A stretch of DNA of 64,000 nucleotides from Bordetella parapertussis (GCA_945873925.1 CAMCES010000002.1:26907-90906); one strand, 5' to 3'; shown: positions 1-8,549, counted from the first letter of the stretch. A program made the numbers and translations. Notes: a model not told the origin generated them from the letters alone.

Positions 1-1
1 C

Positions 2-133
2 GCTTTGCAACAAGTTGAATTGGCTGTCTTCAAAAGACATCCACGTTTGAAATCCCTCAAGGTCAACATGCTCACACCCAAAGGTCAGGGTTCGACCACG
101 CTCAAGCCCAAAGACCCAGTCATTCGCTGGTGA
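2..133 (+). CDS. C-terminal fragment of a DUF2796 (ZrgA-like) protein
   Basis: Only the last 43 codons are in the window; the frame is open from base 2 to the TGA at 131-133. The tail carries a hydrophobic-basic stretch, a 'LTPKGQGSTTLKPK' segment and ends 'IRW'. This resembles the C-terminus of DUF2796 proteins, periplasmic and usually histidine-rich, which include the zinc-regulated ZrgA of Vibrio. The following ATPase gene starts inside the stop codon (GTGA), so the two are translationally coupled. The identification rests on a short tail plus the ABC/FtsX/DUF3299 genes downstream. Metal binding cannot be judged because the N-terminal part is outside the window. Confidence 0.6.
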   Translation, partial: ALQQVELAVFKRHPRLKSLKVNMLTPKGQGSTTLKPKDPVIRW

Positions 134-822
134 GCATGCATCCCGCGCTGCGCCTGTCTCACCTTACCCATGCTTGGCCGGGACAAGCGCCGCTGATTGA
201 CATCCCGCAACTGACTCTGCAGCAAGGACAGCACCTGTTTATCCAAGGCCCCAGCGGTTGCGGCAAAAGCACCTTGCTCTCACTGTTGGCTGGGGTTCAG
301 CAGGTCCAAAATGGCACTTGCGAAGTGCTGGGCCAAGACCTGGCAAAGCTGTCACCCTCCCAGCGAGACCGTTTGCGGGGTGAACACATGGGCGTGATTT
401 TTCAGCAATTCAATCTCTTGCCCTTTTTAGACGCGCAAACCAACGCCTTGTTGCCGACGCGCTTGTTTCCCAGCCGTGCAAAAGCGGCTGATCTGCTTTG
501 GGGCAGCGCATCGAAGCAAGCCCAAGCCTTGGCAAACACCCTGGGTCTGTCCGCCAGCGTATGGGCTCAAGGCGTGCACCAATTGTCGGTGGGTCAGCAG
601 CAAAGGGTGGCGGTGGTTCGTGCTTTGATGGGTCAACCCCGGTTGATCATTGCAGACGAACCCACCTCAGCCCTGGACGATGCCAGGCAACTCGAATTCA
701 TTGACCTGCTCTTGAGCACAGCAGCTGAGCAGGGTGCGAGCGTGGTCATGGTCAGCCACAACGCCCGTTTGGCCAAGCGTTTTCACCAAGTGCATGTTTG
801 GCCCGGGGAGCAGCGGGCATGA
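130..822 (+). CDS. ABC transporter ATP-binding protein (LolD/MacB class)
   Basis: A 230-residue ATPase of the small LolD-like class that drives FtsX-type permeases. Walker A GPSGCGKST is at residues 40-48, the Q-loop near FQQFNLLP at 91-98, the signature LSVGQQ at 152-157 and Walker B LIIADE at 172-177, so it looks catalytically complete. The chosen start is a GTG at 130 overlapping the upstream stop; an ATG at 136 is the alternative, and neither has a good Shine-Dalgarno sequence. It ends in an ATGA overlap with the permease gene. Its position between a DUF2796 and a DUF3299 protein suggests the energising subunit of a metal-related transporter rather than lipoprotein release. The substrate is inferred only from neighbours. 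Confidence 0.88.
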   Translation: MSMHPALRLSHLTHAWPGQAPLIDIPQLTLQQGQHLFIQGPSGCGKSTLLSLLAGVQQVQNGTCEVLGQDLAKLSPSQRDRLRGEHMGVIFQQFNLLPFLDAQTNALLPTRLFPSRAKAADLLWGSASKQAQALANTLGLSASVWAQGVHQLSVGQQQRVAVVRALMGQPRLIIADEPTSALDDARQLEFIDLLLSTAAEQGASVVMVSHNARLAKRFHQVHVWPGEQRA

Positions 823-2141
823 GGTTTTGGTTGTCATTGGCCATCTCGAGCGCATGGTCACGCCGCCATGCTTTGGCCTTGGTTACCTTGTCGGTGGCGG
901 TGTCGGTCTTGATTTTGCTCAGCGTGCAGCAACTGCGCGAGGATGCGCGTCGCAGCTTTTCCAATGCATTGAGTGGCGTGGATTTGATCGTGGGCCCACG
1001 CGGTAGCGCCACCGAACTCATGCTCTACAGCGTCTTTCAAATTGGAAGACCTTCGCGCAACATGGGCTATGCAGGTTTTCAAGAGATTCAAGCCATGCCC
1101 CAGGTGCGTTGGGTGGTACCCATCCAATTGGGCGACACCTACCAAGGCCACCCGGTCTTGGGAACCACGCCTGCCTTGTTTGCGCATTTTCAAACCCAAG
1201 GTCAGTCTCTGCAATGGAGCCAAGGTCGCGCTTTCGGCGACCCCAAAACCCAAGCCAATGCGATGTTCGAGGTGGTGCTCGGCGCCGAAGTGGCGCAACG
1301 GTTTGGCCATGCGGTGGGCGATGCCTTGGTGATCACCCATGGTGCAGGCGGTGGACCGGAGTCCACCGACCACGACGAGCAACCACTGAAGGTGGTGGGC
1401 ATCTTGAAACCCACCGGTGCACCCATTGACCGCTCGGTGTTGCTCAACTTGGAAGGCTTCGAGTCCATGCACCAAGGCTGGGGCTTGGGTATTTCCCCCA
1501 AGGCTTTGAAAGCCGCGAATCTGGGCATGGCACCGGCACCTGCCCCGCATGACCGGTCACAGCCAGACATCAGTGCTCTGAAACCCGCGAGCCTCTCTGC
1601 GGTATGGGTGGGTTTGCACAACCGGGCCGAGGTTTTCTCTGTGCGTCGCAAAATCGAGGCCTTGGGCCGAGACCCTTTGATGGCGGTCATGCCCGGAGTG
1701 GCACTCGATGAGCTTTGGCAGGTGGTGAAGGTGGTTGAAAACAGCCTGGTGTTGGTGGGTGCTTTGGTGGCTGTCAGCGCCATGATGAGCGTCGGGGCGG
1801 TGCTGTTGGTCGCGATGGCTGGTCGACGCAAAGAGCTGGCGATTTTGCGAGCCATGGGCGCTGCTCCCAAAGCATTGTTGGCCTATGTCTTGTTAGAGTC
1901 TTTGGTGGTCTGTTTGCTTGGTATCCTGGCTGGGTTCCTGGCCAGCCGAGCCTTGATCTGGGGAGCCCAAGACTTGCTGCGTGTTCACTACGGCGTGATG
2001 GCGCAACCTGGTTGGCCAACACCCGAGTCTGGCTTGGTTTTATTGGCCTTGTGTGGCGTGGCCATGTTGGCCAGTTTGATACCCGCTTGGAGGGCTTATC
2101 GTTTGTCGCTCATGGATGGTTTGCATCCGCCAGCGGTATGA
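819..2141 (+). CDS. FtsX/MacB-type ABC transporter permease
   Basis: A 440-residue permease with the FtsX architecture: one N-terminal membrane segment (about residues 14-35), a periplasmic domain of about 270 residues, then three membrane segments near the C-terminus (the VLVGALVAVSAMMSVG, LLESLVVCLLGILAG and LVLLALCGVAMLA regions). The start ATG at 819 overlaps the ATPase stop (ATGA) and has GGGGAG eight bases upstream; an in-frame TTG at 798 lies inside the ATPase gene and is unlikely. The MacB-like periplasmic domain fits a mechanotransmitting transporter. Together with DUF2796 and DUF3299 neighbours it resembles the zinc-regulated zrg group of Vibrio. The specificity is not visible in the sequence. 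Confidence 0.85.
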   Translation: MRFWLSLAISSAWSRRHALALVTLSVAVSVLILLSVQQLREDARRSFSNALSGVDLIVGPRGSATELMLYSVFQIGRPSRNMGYAGFQEIQAMPQVRWVVPIQLGDTYQGHPVLGTTPALFAHFQTQGQSLQWSQGRAFGDPKTQANAMFEVVLGAEVAQRFGHAVGDALVITHGAGGGPESTDHDEQPLKVVGILKPTGAPIDRSVLLNLEGFESMHQGWGLGISPKALKAANLGMAPAPAPHDRSQPDISALKPASLSAVWVGLHNRAEVFSVRRKIEALGRDPLMAVMPGVALDELWQVVKVVENSLVLVGALVAVSAMMSVGAVLLVAMAGRRKELAILRAMGAAPKALLAYVLLESLVVCLLGILAGFLASRALIWGAQDLLRVHYGVMAQPGWPTPESGLVLLALCGVAMLASLIPAWRAYRLSLMDGLHPPAV

Positions 2142-2153
2142 AAGGTGTCAGTG

Positions 2154-2732
2154 ATGAATCAGTGCAATGAAGGACCCAACCGTCGACAACTCTTGGTCGT
2201 GGCAACAGGCATGGCTTTCGGCAGCGTCACCTGGGCCCAGTCCGATGGCTATAAAACCATTGACTGGAATGATTTGATGCCTGACCCTTGGGTCAAAGAA
2301 ATGACCAAAGAAATGGCCAGCATGAGCAAGTTGGCTTATTTGCAAGACACGAGCGAAGAGGCCAACAAAGCCATGGCAGCCTTGCGCAAAAAGCTCGATG
2401 AAGCACCGATTGTCAAAGCGCAGATCAATCAAAAAGTACGGCTGCCTGGTTACGCTGTTCCTCTGGACGCCAACCGCAATGACAAGCGTGAGTTTTTGCT
2501 GGTGCCGTACTTTGGTGCTTGCATTCACACACCACCACCGCCAGCCAACCAAATCGTGTTGGTGCGTCCCACCGCGCAAAGCAAAATCAAAAAAATGCCC
2601 GAGTCCATGGATGTGCTGTGGGTAGAGGGTGAGCTCAAAGAGGGGCGGGTGACCACCAGTCAGGGCATCAGCGGTTATGTCATGGATGCGGTATCGATCG
2701 CACCCTACGAACAAAAACCAGCCAAGCGCTGA
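2154..2732 (+). CDS. DUF3299 domain-containing exported protein
   Basis: A protein of 192 residues with a twin-arginine-like N-terminus (NRRQLLVVATGMAFG, cleavage probably after AQ) followed by a compact DUF3299-like domain. Typical elements are 'IDWNDLMP' after the signal, 'RLPGYAVPLD' and 'FLLVPYFGACIHTPPPPANQ'. The ATG at 2154 is preferred because AAAGG lies eight bases upstream; the GTG at 2145 sits on that site. The function is unknown in general. DUF3299 proteins recur next to LolD/FtsX-type ABC genes and DUF2796 proteins, so this is probably an accessory periplasmic subunit of the transporter. A single conserved Cys and the PPPP run follow the family pattern. Confidence 0.75.
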   Translation: MNQCNEGPNRRQLLVVATGMAFGSVTWAQSDGYKTIDWNDLMPDPWVKEMTKEMASMSKLAYLQDTSEEANKAMAALRKKLDEAPIVKAQINQKVRLPGYAVPLDANRNDKREFLLVPYFGACIHTPPPPANQIVLVRPTAQSKIKKMPESMDVLWVEGELKEGRVTTSQGISGYVMDAVSIAPYEQKPAKR

Positions 2733-2753
2733 CCTGCTGGTTTGCCCGACACC

Positions 2754-2781
2754 TTGACTTTCAATCTGAATTCTTAATAAT
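2754..2781 (+). promoter_or_regulatory. Predicted sigma-70 promoter of the bactofilin gene
   Basis: TTGACT at 2754-2759 and AATAAT at 2776-2781 each match five of six consensus bases and are separated by 16 bases, in an A+T-rich stretch unlike the surrounding coding DNA. The start codon lies 46 bases further on. This is the clearest -35/-10 pair I found in the window. It would make bactofilin independent of the upstream ABC operon. Confidence 0.5.
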
Positions 2782-2826
2782 TACTTGCAGTTTCATTAGA
2801 ATCAAACCTTTAACAGTGAGCGTCCT

Positions 2827-3279
2827 ATGGCAACCAATCTTGATCAATCCAACAACCTTGTGATCGGAAACGGCGTGATTTTCAAGGGCACGCTCAACGT
2901 GCCGAAAAAAGCAACTGTCTACGGCACCATCGACGGTGAGCTCACTGCCGAAGAAATTTTCATAGGCCAGTCCGGCAAGATCTCCGGTAAAGTCACTGCC
3001 CGCAGCATCGAGGTCGAAGGTGAATTGCACCAAGTTATCCATTGCCGCGACCACCTGCACATCCGCTCCTCAGGCAAGGTGTCAGGCAAGTTGGAATATT
3101 CACAAATTCAAATCGAGCGGGGTGGAGAGTTTCGAGGCGAAATGCAGCAAGTGGGCGCACCACCGGTTTACCCTTCTGCTCCAGGCAATGCCGGCATGCA
3201 AGCCATCAGCCCAACCGCGACCAACACACCTGCTGTGACAACCAGCTCTGTAACAGGCAACAACAAACCTACTTCTTAA
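2827..3279 (+). CDS. Bactofilin (polymer-forming cytoskeletal protein)
   Basis: A 150-residue bactofilin. The central region, about residues 14-105, is the typical right-handed beta-helix of short repeats rich in G, I and V (GVIFKGTLNV, GTIDGELTAEEIFIGQSGKISG, KVTARSIEVEGEL). Flanking it are a short N-terminal tail and a Pro/Thr/Ser-rich disordered C-terminal tail of about 40 residues. Bactofilins self-assemble into membrane-associated filaments and serve in cell shape, stalk or polar positioning. Here no peptidoglycan hydrolase is adjacent, so the cellular role is open. The 3' end overlaps the convergent downstream gene by 11 bases. Confidence 0.9.
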   Translation: MATNLDQSNNLVIGNGVIFKGTLNVPKKATVYGTIDGELTAEEIFIGQSGKISGKVTARSIEVEGELHQVIHCRDHLHIRSSGKVSGKLEYSQIQIERGGEFRGEMQQVGAPPVYPSAPGNAGMQAISPTATNTPAVTTSSVTGNNKPTS

Positions 3280-3682
3280 ACGGATCTTCGCAGGGGGCTT
3301 CAGACGTGTATTTCATGCACAGGCAACTGAAGCCAAAGTTCTTCAGGCCGGCCTTGTCAATGTCTCGCACACTGACGCGCCGCTTGGTATTGGAGGGAAC
3401 GTAGAGCTTGGGCTCAAAGGCTTGGTTGCGTTTCCTGCCGTCTTTGAATTCAAAACTCGCGCCGGTACAAAAAATCGGCCCACTCAATTGGTTGCCAACC
3501 TCAAACATCATCAATTTGGGGTCATCACTCGACCAACCCGATTGAATGCTGAGGTTTCGCAGTTCAGCGGCCGTCAGTTCGGTCTGGATCATCTTGGGCG
3601 CGCTGCTGAACCAGCCCATGGCCTGGGCGGTTGCACACCCTAAGCCTATCGCCAATGCAGCGGCCAGTCTGATGCAGTTCAT
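3269..3682 (-). CDS. Small exported cysteine-containing protein, function unknown
   Basis: A 137-residue protein with a clear signal peptide (MNCIRLAAALAIGLGCATAQA, cleavage probably after AQA), so the mature part is about 116 residues and periplasmic. It contains four Cys after the signal, including CLC near the end and one in APCEDPF, suggesting disulfides. I do not recognise a named family. It lies directly downstream of the haloacid dehalogenase-like gene with an ATGA overlap (3679-3682), so the two are co-translated, yet nothing in the sequence links their functions. Its 3' end runs 11 bases into the bactofilin gene on the other strand. Confidence 0.7.
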   Translation of the reverse strand: MNCIRLAAALAIGLGCATAQAMGWFSSAPKMIQTELTAAELRNLSIQSGWSSDDPKLMMFEVGNQLSGPIFCTGASFEFKDGRKRNQAFEPKLYVPSNTKRRVSVRDIDKAGLKNFGFSCLCMKYTSEAPCEDPFKK

Positions 3683-4365
3683 AGCAAAGGCAAGATATCG
3701 CTGAGCATGGCCCCGCTGTGGGTGGGGCGCGGGCCAAGCGTCTCAAATGGCAGCCCTTGCCGGTTGACCCAAAAACTTTTGAATCCAAACCAGGTAGCAC
3801 CCAAAGCATCCCAGCTGTTGCTGGAGACAAAAAGCACTTCACGGATGTCAATCGGGTAATGGTCTGCAACCAAAGCGTAGCTTTGAGGCGATGTTTTGTA
3901 CTGTCTGACTTCGTCTACCGACAGCAGCTTGTCAATCAATCCGTCCATTTTGGCGCTGCTGACAGCTGCACTGAGCATGTCTGGGCTGCCATTGGACAAG
4001 ATGGCGCAACGCATGCCTCTGGCTTTGAGTTGTTGCAGTACCAGCAGGTTTTCTGGAAAAGCATCCAGATGCGCGTATTGATCCATGAGTTGTTTTTGTT
4101 TGGCGGGCGTTAATTCAAGTTGCAGGCGTTGGCAGGCGTACTGCAAGGCCAAGCGGGTGATGTCCCAAAAAGATTGATAGTGCCGACTTCCCATGGGGTT
4201 GATCGGATCACTTAAAGTGATTAATCGGCTGTACTCGATTTGTTTATCGCGCCAGCCCACCGACAACGCTTGCCCCTGACCAGGAAAAAGCGTCTCGGCC
4301 AATGTACCAACCGAATACACATCGAACAAAGTGCCGTAGGCATCAAAAACAACCAATCGAATCAT
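3679..4365 (-). CDS. Haloacid dehalogenase type II (HAD superfamily)
   Basis: A 228-residue HAD hydrolase. The nucleophile motif FDAYGTLFD places Asp8 first. Further along are LSNGSPDML (motif II Ser), YKTSPQSY (motif III Lys) and VSSNSWDALGA, the SSNxWD signature of true L-2-haloacid dehalogenases rather than of phosphatases. These enzymes hydrolyse short 2-haloalkanoates to 2-hydroxyacids in the cytoplasm. The start ATG at 4363-4365 is the first in frame. It is the upstream member of a two-gene unit with the small exported protein. Activity on halogenated acids is a family inference; some close homologues act as general HAD phosphatases. Confidence 0.85.
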   Translation of the reverse strand: MIRLVVFDAYGTLFDVYSVGTLAETLFPGQGQALSVGWRDKQIEYSRLITLSDPINPMGSRHYQSFWDITRLALQYACQRLQLELTPAKQKQLMDQYAHLDAFPENLLVLQQLKARGMRCAILSNGSPDMLSAAVSSAKMDGLIDKLLSVDEVRQYKTSPQSYALVADHYPIDIREVLFVSSNSWDALGATWFGFKSFWVNRQGLPFETLGPRPTHSGAMLSDILPLL

Positions 4366-4450
4366 CTGGGCCCTTTGAATCTGTTTGCATGTTAGTGGAG
4401 TTCAAGGCGGTGAGCCACGCGCCTGAAAATCGGCATCGTATACTTTATCT

Positions 4451-4891
4451 ATGAAAATTCTCGTCTTGAATGGACCCAACCTCAATTTGCTGGGCACCCG
4501 AGAGCCCGACCAATACGGTCAGGCCAGTTTGGCCCAAGTCCAGCAGTTATGCGAGCAAACCGTCCGAGCATTGGGCCATGAATTGGAGTTCTTTCAAAGC
4601 AACCACGAAGGCGTGCTGATTGACAAAATCCATGCGGCCGGTCAGGCGCACCAAGCAGGGGAGTTGCTCGGTGCAGTCTTCAATCCCGGCGCACTCACCC
4701 ACACGTCAGTGGCTTTGCATGATGCCATCAAAGGCACGGGGCTGCCTGTGGTGGAAGTGCACATTTCCAATGTGCATGCGCGTGAGGCTTTTCGCCACCA
4801 TTCCTTCATCTCCCCAGTGGCGGCAGGCGTGGTGGTTGGTTTGGGTATCCAGGGTTATGTCCTGGCCATCCAGGGACTGGTCAGTCTTTGA
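4451..4891 (+). CDS. aroQ: 3-dehydroquinate dehydratase, type II
   Basis: A 146-residue type II dehydroquinase, third step of the shikimate pathway, cytoplasmic and normally dodecameric. The N-terminal signature LNGPNLNLLGTREP is followed by the catalytic Tyr22 in the mobile loop. EFFQSNHEG, NPGALTHTSVALHDA and HISNVHAREAFRHHSFI supply the substrate-binding Asn, Ser and His residues. The length is normal. No Shine-Dalgarno is visible before the ATG, and a TATACT hexamer at 4439-4444 ends only six bases upstream, which could mean a leaderless transcript. Its stop codon lies inside the convergent gene that follows. Confidence 0.96.
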   Translation: MKILVLNGPNLNLLGTREPDQYGQASLAQVQQLCEQTVRALGHELEFFQSNHEGVLIDKIHAAGQAHQAGELLGAVFNPGALTHTSVALHDAIKGTGLPVVEVHISNVHAREAFRHHSFISPVAAGVVVGLGIQGYVLAIQGLVSL

Positions 4892-5213
4892 CCACCCGGC
4901 AAGGGCCTTTGATTCTTCTGGTCTCTCTCAACCCCTCACAACGCTCCATGGCCTTGCGCTCGGCCACCGCAGACATCTTGACGTAAATAGAGCAGGTGAA
5001 AATCATTTTTTCTTGAGCCAGGTTGCTGTCATAGGCCACGACGCAGCGGCCGATGTCGCCTAAATTGGGACGTTCATTTTTATACGCCTCTTGCAAAGCG
5101 TTTGGTAAGTCAAGCAAGGGTACGCCGGGGTAGTCATAGGGTTCAGCTTGGATGACGTCAAGCAACATACCAGACAGCAACAAGGCTGATAAATAACGCT
5201 TTACTTTGTTCAT
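4881..5213 (-). CDS. Small exported protein, function unknown
   Basis: A 110-residue protein with a signal peptide (MNKVKRYLSALLLSGMLLDVIQA, cleavage after QA). The mature domain of about 87 residues has four Cys spaced as two pairs (CVVAY / FTCSIYV, then MERCEGL / GPCRVVK), suggesting disulfide bonds. I do not recognise a family. It is monocistronic, overlaps the 3' end of aroQ by 11 bases and is divergent from the His/Gly-rich protein gene at 5343 across a 129-base gap. The signal peptide and balanced codon use support a real gene. Confidence 0.65.
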   Translation of the reverse strand: MNKVKRYLSALLLSGMLLDVIQAEPYDYPGVPLLDLPNALQEAYKNERPNLGDIGRCVVAYDSNLAQEKMIFTCSIYVKMSAVAERKAMERCEGLRETRRIKGPCRVVKD

Positions 5214-5342
5214 CCCCTATATTAAGCCTTTTCGGTGCAGACGCGTACGCTGGCGAATCCACACCCAGTCATCCCATTTGATGTGTGTGGCGTTAAGGGA
5301 AGAACGGCAACTTCATTTACCCTTCAACTTAAGGACTCCTCC

Positions 5343-5738
5343 ATGAAAAAGTCATTTGCGGCCCTGTTGATTTGTCTGTGTTTTGGCCAGTCAGCTGTCA
5401 TGGCCGATCCTGGCCGCTGGCACAAGCAACGCATGGATGTCATCCGCACAGCACCCCATACCCATGGCAACCAAGGCTACCGTGGTCATTTTGGTGGCCG
5501 AGGAGGGCACCACGGTCACCGTCACCATGGCTTGGGTTGGGCGCCCTGGGTATCGGCTGCGGTGATTGGCGGCACACTGTATTGGTCAGGCACATATGTC
5601 CAGCCAAGCACCACGGTCATTGTTTCACCGCCAGTTGCTGTTGAGCCAGCCAGGGTGGTGTATTTTTGTCAAACCAGCCAGCAGTACTATCCAGATGTGC
5701 CGGTTTGCAATGTGCCTTGGCAAATGGTGTCTTACTGA
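5343..5738 (+). CDS. His/Gly-rich exported or membrane-anchored protein
   Basis: A protein of 131 residues with a signal peptide (MKKSFAALLICLCFGQSAVMA). It continues with a Gly/His-rich stretch around residues 41-62 (GGRGGHHGHRHHG), a hydrophobic segment (WVSAAVIGGTLYW) and a C-terminal motif 'YFCQTSQQYYPDVPVCNVPW' that recurs in small beta-proteobacterial proteins of unknown function. The start is set by the signal peptide and by AAGGA nine bases upstream; a longer frame from 5235 has no such support. The His cluster could bind metal ions, but that is inference. The upstream gap 5214-5342 holds nothing else I can identify. Confidence 0.75.
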   Translation: MKKSFAALLICLCFGQSAVMADPGRWHKQRMDVIRTAPHTHGNQGYRGHFGGRGGHHGHRHHGLGWAPWVSAAVIGGTLYWSGTYVQPSTTVIVSPPVAVEPARVVYFCQTSQQYYPDVPVCNVPWQMVSY

Positions 5739-5745
5739 TTCCCAC

Positions 5746-6675
5746 TCATAGCGGCAAAACTGTTTTTTGACCTTGTCGTTGTGAATGTCGGATGGTTCCA
5801 CCCAGTGTTTCAATCTCAACGCTGGCCCTTTTCCCCTGGTAAACCTTGCGTTTGAGCCAATCTATTTCTTCTTGCAGCGCTTTGTCTGTCGCCAATTGAC
5901 GATGCCAGCATTTGATTTCAGGCGCCCAGCGGTAAGCCCTTGACTTCAGGTGATCTTTGGCATCAAAAGGGGCGCCAGTGGCATACAAGCGCACTTGGGC
6001 TTGGTTCAGGGATTCCAGCAAGGTGAGCAGCACCGATTGCTGGCTTTGTGGCAGCACCAAGGAAAGCAGTTTCAACAGCGCCCAGCAGTCTGTTTCTGCA
6101 CGGTGTGCCTCGTAAAAAACACCTTGCATTTGCAACAAATACTCCAACTTGGCAGAATTCACACCCTCGCTCTTCCAGTCAACGTCTCGAATACTGCATG
6201 CCCAATGTTTGTCAATGAAAACAGGCCAGCGTTTTTCAACAAATGGTCTGTCAAAAGACGCATTGTGAGCGATGACCACTGTGGCAGAACCCACCAAGGC
6301 ATCGACCATGGCGTCCTCAATCCGCTTGCCCTTGACCATCTCATCTGAGATCTGGTGTACGGCCATGCTTTCTGGGGGAATCGGCCGGCCAGGATCCTCT
6401 AGTTCGTCAAACACATCAACCACCCGGTGAACCCTGCCATTGACTGGGTCGAATTCAAAAACCAACATTCCCAATTCAATCACTGCATCGTTTTCAATGT
6501 TCAAGCCGGTCGTTTCAGTGTCAAGCACGATGCCGCGTTGCAAGACTTGACCAGGAAGCACGGGCCAAATTTCACGCTGTGGTGTGAGGCGTCTCAGCAC
6601 TTTGAAATCTGGATGCTGTTCAAGGGCTTGCGCAAGGTGTTCGGCTCTTGAATGCGCGGATTCAGGTGTGTTCAT
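5746..6675 (-). CDS. DnaQ-like 3'-5' exonuclease (DEDDh)
   Basis: A 309-residue protein. The exonuclease domain, about residues 45-215, shows ExoI VLDTETTGL, ExoII IAHNASFDRPF and ExoIII HRAETDCWALL, the full DEDDh set. The last 90 residues carry LKSRAYRWAPEIKCW, a module seen at the C-terminus of stand-alone epsilon-like exonucleases. It is not the replicative epsilon subunit by length or context; a nuclease acting in repair or nucleotide salvage is more likely. The start ATG at 6673-6675 lies 49 bases beyond the pyrD stop, so it could be the second gene of a pyrD transcript. Confidence 0.85.
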   Translation of the reverse strand: MNTPESAHSRAEHLAQALEQHPDFKVLRRLTPQREIWPVLPGQVLQRGIVLDTETTGLNIENDAVIELGMLVFEFDPVNGRVHRVVDVFDELEDPGRPIPPESMAVHQISDEMVKGKRIEDAMVDALVGSATVVIAHNASFDRPFVEKRWPVFIDKHWACSIRDVDWKSEGVNSAKLEYLLQMQGVFYEAHRAETDCWALLKLLSLVLPQSQQSVLLTLLESLNQAQVRLYATGAPFDAKDHLKSRAYRWAPEIKCWHRQLATDKALQEEIDWLKRKVYQGKRASVEIETLGGTIRHSQRQGQKTVLPL

Positions 6676-6724
6676 GGGAGGGTTGTCATTGACTGTGATG
6701 TCAGCTGCCGTGGTTTTGATGCGG

Positions 6725-7816
6725 TCATGGTTGCTCTTGGCGGGGATGGTTTTTCAAGGCCAACGCGGATTGCTGAATCAAGGAGGGGCCTTGGTAGATC
6801 AGGCCTGTGTAGATTTGTACCAGATCTGCGCCAGCATCAGCCTTCTCCAAAGCGTCTTGACTGCAGAGAATGCCGCCAACACCGATGATGGGAAAGGACT
6901 TCCCCAGTCGCGAGCGCAGTGCGCTGATGACCCGGTTGCTTGCCTCTTTAACCGGTGTGCCAGACAAGCCACCGGTCTCGCTGCCATGAGGCAGGCCTTG
7001 AACCGCGGTTCGACTCAATGTGGTGTTGGTTGCAATCACACCCCAGGCATGGTCTGTGACGGTATCACCTTGCATGCATTGCGATCGAAGCGTTGAACAC
7101 AACTGGTTGAGTTGGGCGTCATCCAAGTCCGGGGCAATTTTGATGAACAAAGGCACATGCTTTTGGTGTTGCGAGGCCAGCTGTTGTCTTCTTTCACTCA
7201 GGTGATACAACAATTGGGCAAATGCTTCGTCCGTCTGCAAATGACGCAGGTTTTGTGTGTTGGGGCTGCTGATGTTCACCGTGACATAGTCTGCATGGGG
7301 ATAGACCGCGTCCAAACAAACCAGGTAATCTTGTGTGGCATGTTCAATCGGCGTGCTTGCATTTTTCCCAATGTTCAATCCCAGCAGCATGGGGCTGTCT
7401 GATTCGCGCCGAAAGCCTGCTTTTGTCACGTTGTCGGTGAATGCTTGAAGCCCGTCATTGTTAAAGCCCAATCGGTTGATCAGTGCCCTTGCTGCAGGCA
7501 AACGGAACATGCGAGGTTTGGGATTGCCTGGTTGACCAACGGGCGTGACCGTGCCAACCTCCACAAACCCAAAACCCATGGCTGACCAGGCATCGATGCA
7601 GCGGGCATTTTTGTCCAGACCGGCAGCCAAACCCACGCGATTGGGAAAAGACAAGCCGGCCACTTGAACCGGGTCTGAGACCCTTGTTTGTTGGTAAGAC
7701 ATGCGCAACCAATGGTGTTGGGTTTTTTCAAGCCAATTCAGTGTGTGCTCATGAACTTGCTCAGCATCGAATGCAAACAAGAGAGGGCGTACCAAGGGAT
7801 AGGGCAGCAGGGGCAT
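6725..7816 (-). CDS. pyrD: Dihydroorotate dehydrogenase (quinone), class 2
   Basis: A 363-residue class 2 enzyme, fourth step of pyrimidine synthesis, peripheral on the inner membrane and reducing ubiquinone. The N-terminal helices ([24 protein letters not shown]) are the membrane and quinone-binding part. [20 protein letters not shown] and [20 protein letters not shown] start the FMN barrel, NISSPNT carries the catalytic Ser, and IGVGGILC binds FMN phosphate. The start at 7816 matches the family; an in-frame upstream ATG would add 19 atypical residues running into the divergent rpiA promoter region. Confidence 0.96.
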   Translation of the reverse strand: MPLLPYPLVRPLLFAFDAEQVHEHTLNWLEKTQHHWLRMSYQQTRVSDPVQVAGLSFPNRVGLAAGLDKNARCIDAWSAMGFGFVEVGTVTPVGQPGNPKPRMFRLPAARALINRLGFNNDGLQAFTDNVTKAGFRRESDSPMLLGLNIGKNASTPIEHATQDYLVCLDAVYPHADYVTVNISSPNTQNLRHLQTDEAFAQLLYHLSERRQQLASQHQKHVPLFIKIAPDLDDAQLNQLCSTLRSQCMQGDTVTDHAWGVIATNTTLSRTAVQGLPHGSETGGLSGTPVKEASNRVISALRSRLGKSFPIIGVGGILCSQDALEKADAGADLVQIYTGLIYQGPSLIQQSALALKNHPRQEQP

Positions 7817-7854
7817 GGATAATATGGTTTGATTCAACCCTGGAATTGTCACCG

Positions 7855-8538
7855 ATGAGCCCAGCCATGACACAAGATGAACTCAAAGCCCAAGTAGGCA
7901 CCGCTGCATTGTCATTTTTGGTCCCCCATGAATGGGTAGGCGTGGGTACTGGCTCGACAGTGAATAAATTCATTGATGCGTTGGCCAAGTCCAACATACC
8001 GATCAAAGGCGCTGTTTCAAGCTCTGAGGCATCTACCCAACGCATGCAGTCATTGGGAATCACGGTGGTCGATTTGCAGCAGGTCGAACGCCTGGCGGTC
8101 TACATCGACGGGGCCGATGAAATCGATGGCAATGGTTTCATGGTCAAAGGCGGTGGCGCTGCCCTGACACGCGAAAAAATCGTGGCAGCACAAGCAGACC
8201 GATTTGTGTGCATTGCGGATGCCTCCAAAAAGGTGGCGGTGTTGGGTCAGTTCCCGCTGCCTGTTGAAGTCATTCCCATGGCGTGTCCTGAAATCATGCG
8301 ACGGTTCATGACCTTGGGTGGTTCCGCCAGTTTGCGCATGAAAGATGGCCAAGCCTTGGTCACGGACAACGGACAACACCTGTTGGACATCAAAGGCCTG
8401 CAGATCCATCAACCCCTGGCATTCGAGGACATGGTCAGCCAATGGCCTGGCGTGGTCACCGTGGGTGTGTTTGCCCACCAGAGGGCGCATGTTTGCTTGC
8501 TCGGTAGCGACGCTGGAGTTGAAACGATCAGGTATTGA
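7855..8538 (+). CDS. rpiA: Ribose-5-phosphate isomerase A
   Basis: A 227-residue RpiA that interconverts ribose 5-phosphate and ribulose 5-phosphate in the non-oxidative pentose phosphate pathway. Diagnostic segments are [15 protein letters not shown] (substrate phosphate), YIDGADEID (catalytic Asp pair) and [16 protein letters not shown] (catalytic Glu/Lys). Two in-frame ATGs, 7855 and 7867, are both possible; neither has a Shine-Dalgarno sequence. A GATAAT hexamer at 7818-7823 is a plausible -10. It is divergent from pyrD with only 38 bases between start codons and convergent with prlC with 11 bases between stops. Confidence 0.95.
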   Translation: MSPAMTQDELKAQVGTAALSFLVPHEWVGVGTGSTVNKFIDALAKSNIPIKGAVSSSEASTQRMQSLGITVVDLQQVERLAVYIDGADEIDGNGFMVKGGGAALTREKIVAAQADRFVCIADASKKVAVLGQFPLPVEVIPMACPEIMRRFMTLGGSASLRMKDGQALVTDNGQHLLDIKGLQIHQPLAFEDMVSQWPGVVTVGVFAHQRAHVCLLGSDAGVETIRY

Positions 8539-8549
8539 AGGTGTTTGCC

